Positions 36,004 through 44,665 of a DNA stretch of 64,000 nucleotides are shown here, piece after piece; position 1 is the stretch's first letter, and every line of letters starts with the position of its first letter. A model generated the notes under the pieces. That model saw only the letters and a list, made by a program, of their open reading frames with translations. It searched no databases and was not told the origin of the DNA. The position numbers and the translations under genes are program-made. The DNA is from Prochlorococcus sp. AG-363-K07. GTDB taxonomy: Bacteria > Cyanobacteriota > Cyanobacteriia > PCC-6307 > Cyanobiaceae. The stretch lies in assembly GCA_003280225.1 (NCBI GenBank), contig QCFO01000009.1:1-64000 (forward strand), read 5' to 3'.

Positions 36004-36258
36004 TCAATGTTTGTGATGATTTTCATGAGCCCCTTTCTTTTCAGGAGCTTGATGAGATTGATGACTATTGCAAGGCATCCATTTATCACCCATTTGATGG
36101 GCACCAATGCAACCGAAACTTGTAGCTGCCTTCTCTGCCTCAGCTTTAGTGCTAAAAAGAGCGGGGCTACCAGTGTGTGAAGCCTTCTTAGAGCAACCTA
36201 TTAATGAAAAGAACGCAAATGTTGCAATAAAAATAGCAATTGTTTTGTTCTTGATCAA
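36004..36258 (-). CDS. DUF3721 lipoprotein with His-rich tail
   Basis: The 84-residue protein has a lipoprotein signal (FFSLIGC, lipidated Cys22). A single DUF3721 domain follows: FSTKAEAEKAATSFGCIGAH then QMGDKWMPCNSH. It ends in a histidine-rich tail (KKGAHENHHKH). The pattern GC-x2-H-x-MG-x2-W-MPC-x2-H suggests binding of a soft or transition metal (Cu, Zn, Co). It is the first gene of the three-gene operon, anchored to a membrane face outside the cytoplasm. No enzymatic motif. Confidence 0.75.
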   Translation of the reverse strand: MIKNKTIAIFIATFAFFSLIGCSKKASHTGSPALFSTKAEAEKAATSFGCIGAHQMGDKWMPCNSHQSHQAPEKKGAHENHHKH

Positions 36259-36620
36259 AATGCATCCTCCATTAATACAAGCTTAAATCCAAATCCTTGG
36301 AATGTCATGAATTATTTTGAATATTGGAAAATGACTACATTTGATATAAGGGTGAAGTAAACCGTGATGGCCAGTTGAGTATCCAGAAAAATGATGCAAG
36401 AAAGATAAGTAATGCAAGAATCTCAAGCAATTAGTAAGTCAATGCATCCTTCTACTACTAGTTTTCAAAAACAATCAGTATTTAAATATTATCAATACTG
36501 GCTGGATAAAACCCTTCCATATAACTAACTAACTCAAGATAGGATAAAATTAGCTTAAAAAGCAAAGCCTAAAGGAAACTATTTACAAATCATACTCAGA
36601 AGTTATATAAATCAGAACCA

Positions 36621-36809
36621 TCATCGATCAAATTCCCTTGCCCATGAGTCTTCATCATAATTATCCAGAGCAGAAGATGAACTCATGACTTGTGGAGAAG
36701 CCAGGACAATTGGAGCAAGACCTAGATCTTGCATAAGACAATCACCATAAGAATCACATGTTCTCTTGAACATACCTAGGAAGAGGAACTTAAGCATCGA
36801 TAAAATCAA
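36621..36809 (-). CDS. Doubtful micro-protein
   Basis: A 62-residue frame has a hydrophobic start (MILSMLKFLFLGMF) and an acidic serine-rich end (SSSSALDNYDEDSWAREFDR). An internal Met at residue 13 could be the real start. The C-terminal third looks protein-like and the frame is isolated in otherwise stop-rich DNA. No family is recognised. Confidence 0.3.
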   Translation of the reverse strand: MILSMLKFLFLGMFKRTCDSYGDCLMQDLGLAPIVLASPQVMSSSSALDNYDEDSWAREFDR

Positions 36810-37142
36810 CGATATATCTTCAAATCTCTCTTATTCACAATAAAAAGCCAGTGCGTTGAAACAAGCTTTAGCATTTTTGTAACTAGCTTTACAAATAGCT
36901 TTCCAAAAGCAAAAACCTCTTAACTAGCCAAGTAAAGAACTGCTTTCTAACTAAAGAGAAAATCAAAGCAAAACTGTGCAAATATTTCTAAGCTAAATAA
37001 TCCAAACTAAATACTTTGCAAAAACACAACTAAGAAGCTCGTAAATTGAAACTATCTATAATTAGCCATTTCTAGGGGAAGGGGTAATGTATATATCTAT
37101 TAGAGATAATAAATTGCAAATCAATGAAATAGGATCTTCAAA

Positions 37143-37280
37143 TTATTGATTACTAGATCTGAGAAGATTGAGATATCTTTTCCTTTGGGCACTATCTAAG
37201 GGATCATCGTTGATTGAGGCGCTAATTGGATCACTAGATCCTTGGGTTAAAAGCCTAGTCAAGATCTTGATGAATAGCAT
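37143..37280 (-). CDS. Micro-protein with RKRYLNLL end
   Basis: A 45-residue frame starts at ATG 37280 and stops at TAA (37143-37145). Composition is natural: MLFIKILTRLLTQGSSDPIS, then INDDPLDSAQRKRYLNLLRS. The QRKRYL motif also occurs in the small protein at 32753-32920. It is isolated in a gene-poor stretch and lacks a strong ribosome-binding site. Confidence 0.35.
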   Translation of the reverse strand: MLFIKILTRLLTQGSSDPISASINDDPLDSAQRKRYLNLLRSSNQ

Positions 37281-37811
37281 AATTGGCTTTTATTTTTCCA
37301 ATTAAGCGTATTAAATAACAAATGACAAGTAGTTTGAATGAAACAGCGTCAGTGAGGTCAAGGAATAACTTTGGTCAGTATAAATTCTGTTGACAATGAA
37401 TGGTCAAAGTCAAAACCATCAAGGAGATAAAAATATCGCTAGAGATTCTGGTCGAAGCACTCTTAGCAATCACTTGCTTAGGCAAGTCTCAGCATGAACC
37501 GAGATTCAGTAAGAAATTACAAGAAATGACTGTATTTAGAAACCTCATAGAACGATAGGACTCTCGGACAAAGAAAAACCAAAAGACTAATAGAGTAGTT
37601 TTAGAATCCAAGAAGAATTTATATGGGATTGATATAGATTCTAAATAGATACTAGCCTGTACGGAAGAAGTCTATATCGTAAATAGTAAATCAATATAAA
37701 AACTACTGTATAAATTATACAAAATAAACAGAAGAAAACATCGATTCGGAAACCACTAAAAATCAGAAGGTAGATTTAGAACCTCAAAGACTTCTAGACT
37801 TATAGTGTCTA

Positions 37812-37840
37812 TACTAAGCATATCAAATTTATGCTTAGTA
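37812..37840. promoter_or_regulatory. Perfect 10-bp inverted repeat just upstream of a secreted-protein gene
   Basis: TACTAAGCAT (37812-37821) and ATGCTTAGTA (37831-37840) are exact reverse complements around a 9-base spacer. The element ends 16 bp before the ATG at 37857. As DNA it could be an operator for a dimeric regulator. As RNA it would form a hairpin in the 5' leader close to the ribosome-binding site. Confidence 0.6.
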
Positions 37841-37856
37841 AATGGGAAAAGCAATC

Positions 37857-38285
37857 ATGCCTATACAAATCTCTCTTATCCTTAGTATTTTAATTCTTTC
37901 AACTACATTTCTCCACCTTCCAATGAAAGTCAATGCCCTTTCAATTAAGGACATTGACAAACTAGATAAGCTAGAAATCAAAATAGCTAAAAGCTACTCA
38001 AATAAATTTTGCAACGCCATTGGTATCGGAATTTCCCAAGAAGGAGCTACACGTCTTGCTATAAACGAAAATAAACGCTCCAAATTCAATCCAGCTTTAT
38101 GGATTGAACTAGCATCTTCAGGGGAAGAGAACCTTTCTCAGATAGATAAAAATAAACTTGACCATAAAATTTCAGAAAAAATTGTGGAGACATGTGGTAC
38201 TGCGATTGGCTTGACTGGACAAAAGGGAGTTGAAGCATATGAAGATTATTTCATCTCTACAAAACTTCAAATAGAACAAGAATAG
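37857..38285 (+). CDS. Secreted hypothetical protein
   Basis: The frame opens at ATG 37842, but that ATG touches the inverted repeat. I prefer ATG 37857, which has GGGAAAAG upstream and gives 142 residues with a signal peptide (MPIQISLILSILILSTTFLH, cleavage near VNA). The mature part is helical and polar with two cysteines (KFCNAIGIGIS and VETCGTAIGLTGQKG), which may form a disulfide. It is probably periplasmic or lumenal. I do not know the family. Confidence 0.6.
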   Translation: MPIQISLILSILILSTTFLHLPMKVNALSIKDIDKLDKLEIKIAKSYSNKFCNAIGIGISQEGATRLAINENKRSKFNPALWIELASSGEENLSQIDKNKLDHKISEKIVETCGTAIGLTGQKGVEAYEDYFISTKLQIEQE

Positions 38286-38535
38286 AAAGCAAGTTTAAAA
38301 ATAAGTTCTGATATTTCAATCAAGAGTATTTCCTTCATTTACACCTCACTGATGATATTTCTATTCTTATTAATTATGTTGCATAGAAATTATATTAGGT
38401 ACTATATTTGCCTTGGGTCAGAAATTCATTTGTACTAAATATTCATGAAAAATTCTTAATTATTTTAAGCAGTTTCTGGTTATACTTCTAAGAATAAATT
38501 AGCTCTGCCTTATGCAAAGATCATCTAAATTCCAA

Positions 38536-38808
38536 TTATACTTCCTGTTTTTCATAAATATACTTAAGAATTAGAATCAACGAGGCAAGGATAAAAGTTA
38601 TGATATTTGCAATAACAACTGGAATCGAATGAATCTCCCATCCATATACACACCAAAGAGAAACACCTGAAATAAATAAAGCAAACATTATATAAGAGAC
38701 ATCCTTTGCAGACTTAGACCTCCATGTCTTAATAAGCTGAGGTATAAAGGCAATTGTGGTAAGCACTGCTGCAAAGAAACCTACAAGGTCAATTTCGTTC
38801 AAATGCAT
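38536..38808 (-). CDS. SemiSWEET-type sugar transporter
   Basis: The 90-residue protein has three membrane helices and the PQ-loop (FIPQL, Pro23-Gln24) with WRSKSAKDVSY after helix one. This is the hallmark of bacterial SemiSWEETs, which dimerise to move sugars down their gradient. The substrate may be sucrose or glucose. Length matches the family. It stands alone between a secreted protein and a pentapeptide-repeat gene. Confidence 0.87.
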   Translation of the reverse strand: MHLNEIDLVGFFAAVLTTIAFIPQLIKTWRSKSAKDVSYIMFALFISGVSLWCVYGWEIHSIPVVIANIITFILASLILILKYIYEKQEV

Positions 38809-38840
38809 AATTCACGTACTTTATAGTAAATACTTTATGA

Positions 38841-39317
38841 TTAATTACAGCCAAGGGTTTCTCTTGTCTCTCGGCTGGTAACTGGGTTGGTGCCTGTCGC
38901 GGCTAAGCAAAGAGTACTAACTACATCATCTCTTACAGGAACATTTGTAAAATCTGCGCCAGTTATTATCACATCCTTAAAGCGCGTATTAAAAGCAAAA
39001 GCATCTTCCAAAACCGCGTTTGTAAGATTCGTCCCCTCTAATATTGCTGAATCAAGTGTTGCGTCTCTTAGATTGGTATTACTTAAGTCTGCTTCTTGAA
39101 GTTTTGCGCCAAATAAACTGGCCCCCTCCAAGTCACTACCGGATAAATTTGCTTTAAGGAGATTCGTCAGATTAAAGGTGACTCCGCGAAGGTCCCTATT
39201 TGAAAAATCTGCTTCAATTAAAACCTGCTTTGCATAATCCATTGCAGCTAAACTAGGTTGGACTGGACTGAAGAAAAAAACTAATGAAGCTAAGAAAATT
39301 AAAAACCGACTCCTCAT
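38841..39317 (-). CDS. Exported pentapeptide-repeat protein
   Basis: The 158-residue protein has a signal peptide (RFLIFLASLVFFFSPVQPSLAA). About twelve pentapeptide repeats of the A(D/N)LXX type follow (residues about 40-120), e.g. DLEGASLFGAKLQEADLSNT, which would fold as a right-handed four-sided beta-helix. A C-terminal pair of cysteines (STLCLAATG and ETLGCN) may close a disulfide. It is probably lumenal. The biochemical role of these lumenal repeat proteins is unclear. Confidence 0.85.
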   Translation of the reverse strand: MRSRFLIFLASLVFFFSPVQPSLAAMDYAKQVLIEADFSNRDLRGVTFNLTNLLKANLSGSDLEGASLFGAKLQEADLSNTNLRDATLDSAILEGTNLTNAVLEDAFAFNTRFKDVIITGADFTNVPVRDDVVSTLCLAATGTNPVTSRETRETLGCN

Positions 39318-39545
39318 GAGAAACTACCCAATAAATCAAGGTATATACATACTCGCACCTTTATAGGGCAACAAGGAATTTTCTCTTTATTGAACTTAAC
39401 TCTGATTTTCTATCGATAACAAATTTTAGAGAAGTAATCGCTCATGCCACCAATATTAGATTTTATTAGAGAGAAGAAGCTTTTTATCCTCTTTTTGCAT
39501 CATGAGAAATTCTTAGCTAAATAAAAGATCAAAGAACCAATTCTA

Positions 39546-39854
39546 TTGATGATCTCAAGTAGTAATCGCGATCAAATTGAAAACATTCTCAGACGTATAG
39601 CGACTGGAGCAGAGATCAGCTTTAATGAAAGAATTTTAATTGATAACTTCGCAGATGGAGATCAAACGGTTGCAAACTGGTTAAAACGAGCTCAAAGAGT
39701 CCGACTAGGGGAAAATCAAACATCGAACCAAATAGATCTATTACTCAAAAATCTAGATCTAGGTTCTCCTGACCCAGATACAAGCTACAAGCCAGAGGAA
39801 GATGATCTTGGAGAATGGTTTTGTGGAGCACCCTCCTGGCTAGGAAGAAGCTGA
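39546..39854 (+). CDS. Small soluble hypothetical protein
   Basis: The 102-residue protein is hydrophilic, with a helical N-terminal half (RDQIENILRRIATGAEISF) and an acidic C-terminus ending EWFCGAPSWLGRS. ATG 39549 (second Met) is equally possible. It precedes the GMC oxidoreductase gene by 46 bp on the same strand, so the two are probably cotranscribed. No domain is recognised. Confidence 0.6.
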   Translation: MMISSSNRDQIENILRRIATGAEISFNERILIDNFADGDQTVANWLKRAQRVRLGENQTSNQIDLLLKNLDLGSPDPDTSYKPEEDDLGEWFCGAPSWLGRS

Positions 39855-39900
39855 GGGAATTGGTAGATTTCACCCAAACAAAACTCAAATAAAAACGCAG

Positions 39901-41556
39901 GTGACTGAGCACCCTTATGAGGTGATAATTGTCGGCTCTGGCGCAACAGGGGGTATGGCCGCACTTACCCTTGCCCAGGCTGGAGTAAAGGCCCTCGTAG
40001 TTGAAGCTGGGCCGCAATTGTCAGTCAAGCAAGCGTTCGGATCTGAACCATCTAACACTTTCAATCGAATCAAGGGAATTCTTTGCGGAGAAAAACGGAT
40101 TCAATCTGAACATCCCGGTTTTTGGAAAGCAAATCCATTGCTCTATGCAAACGAAAAGCAAAACCCTTATAGCAATCCAGTAGATAAACCCTTCATTTGG
40201 ACCCGGGGGATGCAGGTTGGCGGCAGAAGCCTGACCTGGGGAGGTATTACTTTGAGACTTTCTAAAAGTGATTTCAAAGCTTCCCAAAGTGATGGCTATG
40301 GCCCAGATTGGCCAATCACTTACGAGGAACTAGCTCCCAGCTATTCAGCAACTGAAAAAACGCTTAGAGTTCATGGGCACAAAGATGGACTAGAACAGGT
40401 TCCTGATGGAGATTTTATATCACCTTTACCTTTTACTAAAGCTGAAAAGAGATTCAAAACCTCAATTAACAATTCACTAGGATATCCGTTTATACATTCT
40501 AGAGGATTCGGACCTAATAAAGTAAGTAAAAGTAGAGAATGGCCCCGCTCAAGCAGTCCAGGGAGTACTCTAAAGATGGCAATTGCAACAGGAAATGTTG
40601 CTTTGCTATCCAACCACTTAGTTGAGCGGATTGTAGTAAACAAAAGGATAAAAAGGGCTACTTCTATAATTACAATTGATCAATCAACTGGTAAAAGGAA
40701 AGAGCTAAAAAGTACGCTAATAATTCTTTGTGCCTCAACTATAAATAGTCTTCGAATACTATTAAACTCTGAAGCAAGTTTTCAAGAGAATGGGTTTACA
40801 GATACTTCTGGGGAATTGGGGAAAAATTTAATGGATCATATCTCAATTTGCAGATTTTTCTCTTTGCCAAGAGAAGAGCAGACAAGTGATAAGGGGAATA
40901 CAACTCAGGAGAATATTCTTTCCGGAGCAGGAAGCTTCTTTATCCCATTTGGGCAAAATTTTATAAATTCATCTCAAAGAAACTTTCACAGAGGCTATGG
41001 CATATGGGGAGGAATAGATAGATTCGGATTCCCAAAGTGGTTACAAAACTCTTATAGCAGTGATATTGGTTTTTTAATTGGTCATGGAGAAGTCTTACCT
41101 TCTACTGAAAATCAAGTCACTCTTTCTAAAGAACTTGATAGATGGGGAATTCCAATCCCTCATATATGCATGAGTTGGGGGCAAAACGAAAAGAATATGG
41201 CCAAACATATGACTGAAACAATCCTAGAAATAATTAATGCTTCTGGAGGAGAGGCTAAACCTCTACAAAATCTATTAAATCTGACATTAATCGATCCTTT
41301 AATCAAAAATGCAGCTGCGTTACAAGAGGAGGCTCCTCCACCTGGCTATTACATCCATGAGGTTGGAGGAGCCCGCATGGGCACAAGTGAGGAGAACAGT
41401 GTTGTTGACAAGTTCAATCGACTTTGGAATTGCCAAAACGTTCTAGTGGTTGATGGAGCTTGTTGGCCTTCTTCTGGATGGCAAAGCCCAACTCTCACAA
41501 TGATGGCGATAACAAGAAGGGCTTGCCTTGAAGCCCTTAAATCTCGACACGACTAA
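39901..41556 (+). CDS. GMC-family FAD oxidoreductase
   Basis: The 551-residue protein begins with an FAD-binding Rossmann motif (VIIVGSGATGGMAALTLAQA, GTG start at 39901). It contains the GMC signature region RGMQVGGRSLTWGG, and ends with HEVGGARMGTSEENSVVDKF and DGACWPSSGWQSPTLTMMAI, where the catalytic His/Asn would lie. GMC enzymes oxidise alcohols or sugars. The substrate is unknown; the relation is nearest to the choline-dehydrogenase/gluconate-dehydrogenase side. Its 3' end overlaps the convergent DUF2811 gene by 20 bp. Confidence 0.87.
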   Translation: MTEHPYEVIIVGSGATGGMAALTLAQAGVKALVVEAGPQLSVKQAFGSEPSNTFNRIKGILCGEKRIQSEHPGFWKANPLLYANEKQNPYSNPVDKPFIWTRGMQVGGRSLTWGGITLRLSKSDFKASQSDGYGPDWPITYEELAPSYSATEKTLRVHGHKDGLEQVPDGDFISPLPFTKAEKRFKTSINNSLGYPFIHSRGFGPNKVSKSREWPRSSSPGSTLKMAIATGNVALLSNHLVERIVVNKRIKRATSIITIDQSTGKRKELKSTLIILCASTINSLRILLNSEASFQENGFTDTSGELGKNLMDHISICRFFSLPREEQTSDKGNTTQENILSGAGSFFIPFGQNFINSSQRNFHRGYGIWGGIDRFGFPKWLQNSYSSDIGFLIGHGEVLPSTENQVTLSKELDRWGIPIPHICMSWGQNEKNMAKHMTETILEIINASGGEAKPLQNLLNLTLIDPLIKNAAALQEEAPPPGYYIHEVGGARMGTSEENSVVDKFNRLWNCQNVLVVDGACWPSSGWQSPTLTMMAITRRACLEALKSRHD

Positions 41557-41812
41557 ACAGATCTTGGAGATAGCGATCAACTACAGCTCTATCCTCACAT
41601 CCATTTTGAAATAGGAAATTTGCCAATGCAGAACCCATGACTCTGTATTGATCCCATTGAGGGTTTGAATTTATGAACTCCTTCATTCCGTTGTACAGAG
41701 GCTCTGGGATTTCAGCCTCCAGACTGACTAATGCAGAATCGAGTTCAAAACGAGGGTTGGCTTGAGAAATGTCGACATCTTCTAAAGGTTCTTCCAATCG
41801 AGTGAGATCCAT
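41537..41812 (-). CDS. DUF2811 protein
   Basis: The 91-residue protein carries the DUF2811 signature SLEAEIPEPLYNGMKEFINS then WDQYRVMGSALANFLFQNG. The first 30 residues are an acidic leader. The family is restricted mainly to cyanobacteria, soluble, and of unknown function. It is convergent with the GMC gene and overlaps it. Confidence 0.8.
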   Translation of the reverse strand: MDLTRLEEPLEDVDISQANPRFELDSALVSLEAEIPEPLYNGMKEFINSNPQWDQYRVMGSALANFLFQNGCEDRAVVDRYLQDLFSRVEI

Positions 41813-42190
41813 TAACCGTATTTGTAAGATTTGGCTGAGACAAGGATCTCATTCTTAGGCTTTGCGTCAAATACTCATGGGCGATTTAAAACTTATAGCG
41901 AGTCTCATCAAGATCTCAGTTCTAGCAACGGTTACATGAAAAAAATCTGACCATTTTTCTTCTCAAGAGAAGAAGGGTCTCTCCTGTCAAGTATCAATTG
42001 ATTCAAAGATCAAAAACCACAGCCTTAAAGCAATAATTACTAACAAGAGAAAACCCCAGTGGAAAAAGTACCCTAAACCTGTGGAAAATTTTATGGAAAA
42101 ACATTACCTCCATTTCCATTAGCCATACTTATGATCCACAAGTCTCATGAGACGCCTTCTAGAATAGACGGATGAGCTCTCTCAAATGAA
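41813..42190. other. Intergenic region without a supported gene
   Basis: 378 bp between the DUF2811 and CbiX-type genes. A 37-codon minus frame starting near 42110 has hydrophobic content, but I do not consider it supported. Two TGTGGAAAA-like stretches are present and too weak to call DnaA boxes. Promoter elements for the DUF2811 gene should lie at its left end. Confidence 0.45.
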
Positions 42191-43276
42191 CTATTTTTCT
42201 TTAGATTTTGGGTTAGAAAGTGTTACCGGGCCTAAGGGATGGTTCTCGTGAGGATATGGATAATGTGAATGATTATGGTGATCATATCCATTGCCATTAG
42301 AACTTTCTTTTGGGACGTCCTTCTCAAGCTCACAATCACCAGTGCATTCTGTCTCGCATAACTTGCAACTCTCTTCTAGTCCTTCCACATGATGATGATG
42401 ACTCTGTTGCTTTAGTCCAACTTCACTTTCAAAACCTATGAATGGGGAACGGTATTTACATAGTGAGCAATTCATAGTGTTATTACCTATTAATACGTCC
42501 TGAATCCTGTCCTTCAATGTGTCCAAAACAAAAGGGTGGCTACCCAAATAAGAGGCATTTATAAATTCAATTTGAGGAAAGTCCGCCGCTACCTTTTCAG
42601 TATGCTTCTTTATGCGAGAAACTAATACACCAGAAAATAAAAAATAAGGGAAAACAACTATTTTCTTAAAACCCAAGCGTATAAGGTGCCTTAATCCAGG
42701 TTCGACTAATGGGAAAGTAACTCCAGAATAAAGAGTTTCTCCCCAGCCAAAACCAAAAGCTTCTACAAGCAATCTTGTGATTTTGGCAACGTTTGAATTT
42801 GCGTCTGGATCTTTAGATCCTCGACCAACGACCACTAGCAAAGTGTTGGAATTAGTGATAACTGATCCTTTATCGATAGCGTCCTTAACCCTCGAGCCTG
42901 CGGCCCCAATCATAAAATTATTAATACCCAGCTCACGCGCATAATCAATTAGCAACCCCGTTTCTAATGAATAGGCATTCAACACGGCAGGAATATCGTT
43001 TTTAGCGTGCCCTGCCGCAAAAAGCATCACAGGAATAGCTATTACCCTTTCCACTGAAAGTTCGCGCAAACGATCTAATGCTTCAGTAATAATTGGTCTG
43101 GCAAACTCAAGGTATCCATATTGCACTGGGATACCTTCCAAATCTGATTGCAGCATGCTGGCCAGCTCCGCAAACTCTTTAACAGCAAGTCGATTCCGAC
43201 TCCCGTGCCCACAAAGCAATATCCCTGTACGCTTTTGCTCGTTATTAATGAGATCAGAAATCAAGATTTGATGCAA
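42191..43276 (-). CDS. CbiX/SirB-type sirohydrochlorin chelatase with Cys/His-rich tail
   Basis: The 361-residue protein has two tandem chelatase modules. The first contains LLCGHGSRNRLAVKEFAELA and PVMLFAAGHAKNDIP (metal His). The second contains VVVGRGSKDPDANSNVAK and VVFPYFLFSGVL. Such enzymes insert Co or Fe into sirohydrochlorin for B12 or siroheme. After about residue 265 comes a tail with CSLCKYRSPF, QSHHHHVEGLEESCKLCETE and HHNHSHYPYPHENH, reminiscent of the metal-rich tail of long CbiX proteins. Whether the metal is Co or Fe cannot be told from sequence. Confidence 0.87.
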   Translation of the reverse strand: MHQILISDLINNEQKRTGILLCGHGSRNRLAVKEFAELASMLQSDLEGIPVQYGYLEFARPIITEALDRLRELSVERVIAIPVMLFAAGHAKNDIPAVLNAYSLETGLLIDYARELGINNFMIGAAGSRVKDAIDKGSVITNSNTLLVVVGRGSKDPDANSNVAKITRLLVEAFGFGWGETLYSGVTFPLVEPGLRHLIRLGFKKIVVFPYFLFSGVLVSRIKKHTEKVAADFPQIEFINASYLGSHPFVLDTLKDRIQDVLIGNNTMNCSLCKYRSPFIGFESEVGLKQQSHHHHVEGLEESCKLCETECTGDCELEKDVPKESSNGNGYDHHNHSHYPYPHENHPLGPVTLSNPKSKEK

Positions 43277-43347
43277 CTTCTTTAAACCTTTTCTGCAGGA
43301 TGGTCGATTGATTACTAATTAAACGCCATTAACATTCACTATAAGGT

Positions 43348-44637
43348 TTGGCCAGTCAAATTCAAAATTCCCTTTCTGTCTCCAATTCGATCGCCAAGGA
43401 CTGCCACATTGCTGGAGTTTTTGAGGAAGTAAATACCGAACTGATCCGTCTGATCAAAACAGCAGAATTGAATCCAAAACCTTTGATGATTTGCAGTGGT
43501 GGAACATCAAGCCGCTGCGCAGCTAACGGCCACTGGACTCTCGATCTTAGGAAAAGGTATCAAAAAATTTCTTTTAATCCAATAGACAAGACAGTTATTG
43601 TTGGTGCAGGCATTTCAATGGGGAATCTTCTTAAAAAGTTAAATAGGTACAACAGATCTTTTCCGGCTGGTCTGTCAAGTCAAACAGGTCTTGGATACAT
43701 ACTTACTGGAGGAATTAGTCCCCTTAGTAGAAGCAAGGGTTTAGCTATTGATCAAATACTTCAATTTCAAGGTTTTTGGGGAAATGGTACCCCATTTACT
43801 ATCTCTAAACCAACCAAAGATTCTACTAAGGAAAACAAACTAATTTGGAGAGGCCTAACAGGAGCAGCACCATTTCTCGGAATAATTACAAGTTTAAAGT
43901 TAAAAACATATCAATCAAATCGGCTCAAGGTTTATCAAATGATAGTAAATAAGAAAGAGTTGATTAGAATAATCAGCGAAGCAGAAATATGGCCTAAAAA
44001 CATCAGTTTGCAGTGGCATTGGGGAGAGAAAATTAATATATATATTGTAGTAGAGAACACTAAAGGGGAAAGCTATGCGATTCCAAAGAAGATCATTAAA
44101 GGGCTTAGCAATCCAAGCTCTCTTAGAATTTCTGAGATATACAGTCAAGAGAATATTCCAACTTTCCCGTCTCCATTAATTGATAAAAATAATCTATCTA
44201 AACTACATTCAGAAGTAGTTGGACTATTAGGACCAAGTATGGGGACGGATACTGCTTCGCTAATTAACTCTCTAGAACAATTAATTATTAATAGACCAAA
44301 TAAAAGTTGCTATGTAGCGGCTCAACAGCTGGGAGAAGTTACCAGTAATAAAAACAGAGAAAGCACTTCATTTATCCACCGTCAGGCAATTTGGAAGCCT
44401 TGGATCACCGCAACCTGGCCAGCAGGAGATGAACAACAGAGATATAGAAGCCTGGCTTGGCTTGAGGAAGTTTGGCTTTCCCTAAGGCCCTTCTACCCAG
44501 GTATTCATCTGGCTCAAATGCATCAACATCTAAGTTGGCATAACACAGAGATAAAGTCTGCATTTGAAGAGTGGCTACCAGGTCTTCAGAAACTCAAGTC
44601 AGAGTTTGATCCCCAGGGTATATTGCCGCGACTTTAA
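43348..44637 (+). CDS. FAD-linked oxidase (PCMH-type)
   Basis: The 429-residue protein has the N-terminal half of a PCMH/FAD_binding_4 flavoprotein: KPLMICSGGTSSRCAANGHW, then TVIVGAGISMGNLLKKL and FPAGLSSQTGLGYILTGGIS where FAD pyrophosphate binds. The C-terminal half ends PGLQKLKSEFDPQGILPRL, a form common in this family. The reaction is unknown. The start is TTG at 43348 after AAGG, because no ATG precedes the conserved region. It is divergent from the chelatase gene. Confidence 0.78.
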   Translation: MASQIQNSLSVSNSIAKDCHIAGVFEEVNTELIRLIKTAELNPKPLMICSGGTSSRCAANGHWTLDLRKRYQKISFNPIDKTVIVGAGISMGNLLKKLNRYNRSFPAGLSSQTGLGYILTGGISPLSRSKGLAIDQILQFQGFWGNGTPFTISKPTKDSTKENKLIWRGLTGAAPFLGIITSLKLKTYQSNRLKVYQMIVNKKELIRIISEAEIWPKNISLQWHWGEKINIYIVVENTKGESYAIPKKIIKGLSNPSSLRISEIYSQENIPTFPSPLIDKNNLSKLHSEVVGLLGPSMGTDTASLINSLEQLIINRPNKSCYVAAQQLGEVTSNKNRESTSFIHRQAIWKPWITATWPAGDEQQRYRSLAWLEEVWLSLRPFYPGIHLAQMHQHLSWHNTEIKSAFEEWLPGLQKLKSEFDPQGILPRL

Positions 44638-44665
44638 GACTTACTCTCACTAATCAAAAATTTAG

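Larger units (their letters stand above)
36259..37841. other. Long gene-poor stretch inside the island
   Basis: This 1.58-kb region holds only two doubtful micro-genes (36621-36809 and 37143-37280, listed separately) and a hairpin at 37812-37840. Elsewhere both strands are full of stops. I see no tRNA, CRISPR or insertion sequence. Such low density is unusual for this compact genome and agrees with an accessory island. Unrecognised small RNAs cannot be excluded. Confidence 0.5.

Noticed and set aside
35673-36125. 150-codon frame on the + strand rich in PIGTIPIVTIP-like repeats
   Set aside because: It is the antisense shadow of the decapeptide-repeat gene; the repeats in DNA create a mirror pattern. 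The minus-strand reading has a DUF3721 domain and fits an operon.
31708-39545. Right attachment site (repeat of the tRNA-Ser 3' end)
   Set aside because: I searched by eye for the TTCGAATCCCACC segment and found no second copy, so no att site is annotated.
42080-42105. TGTGGAAAA stretches as DnaA boxes or an origin
   Set aside because: Only two poor matches, with no cluster and no origin-linked genes nearby.
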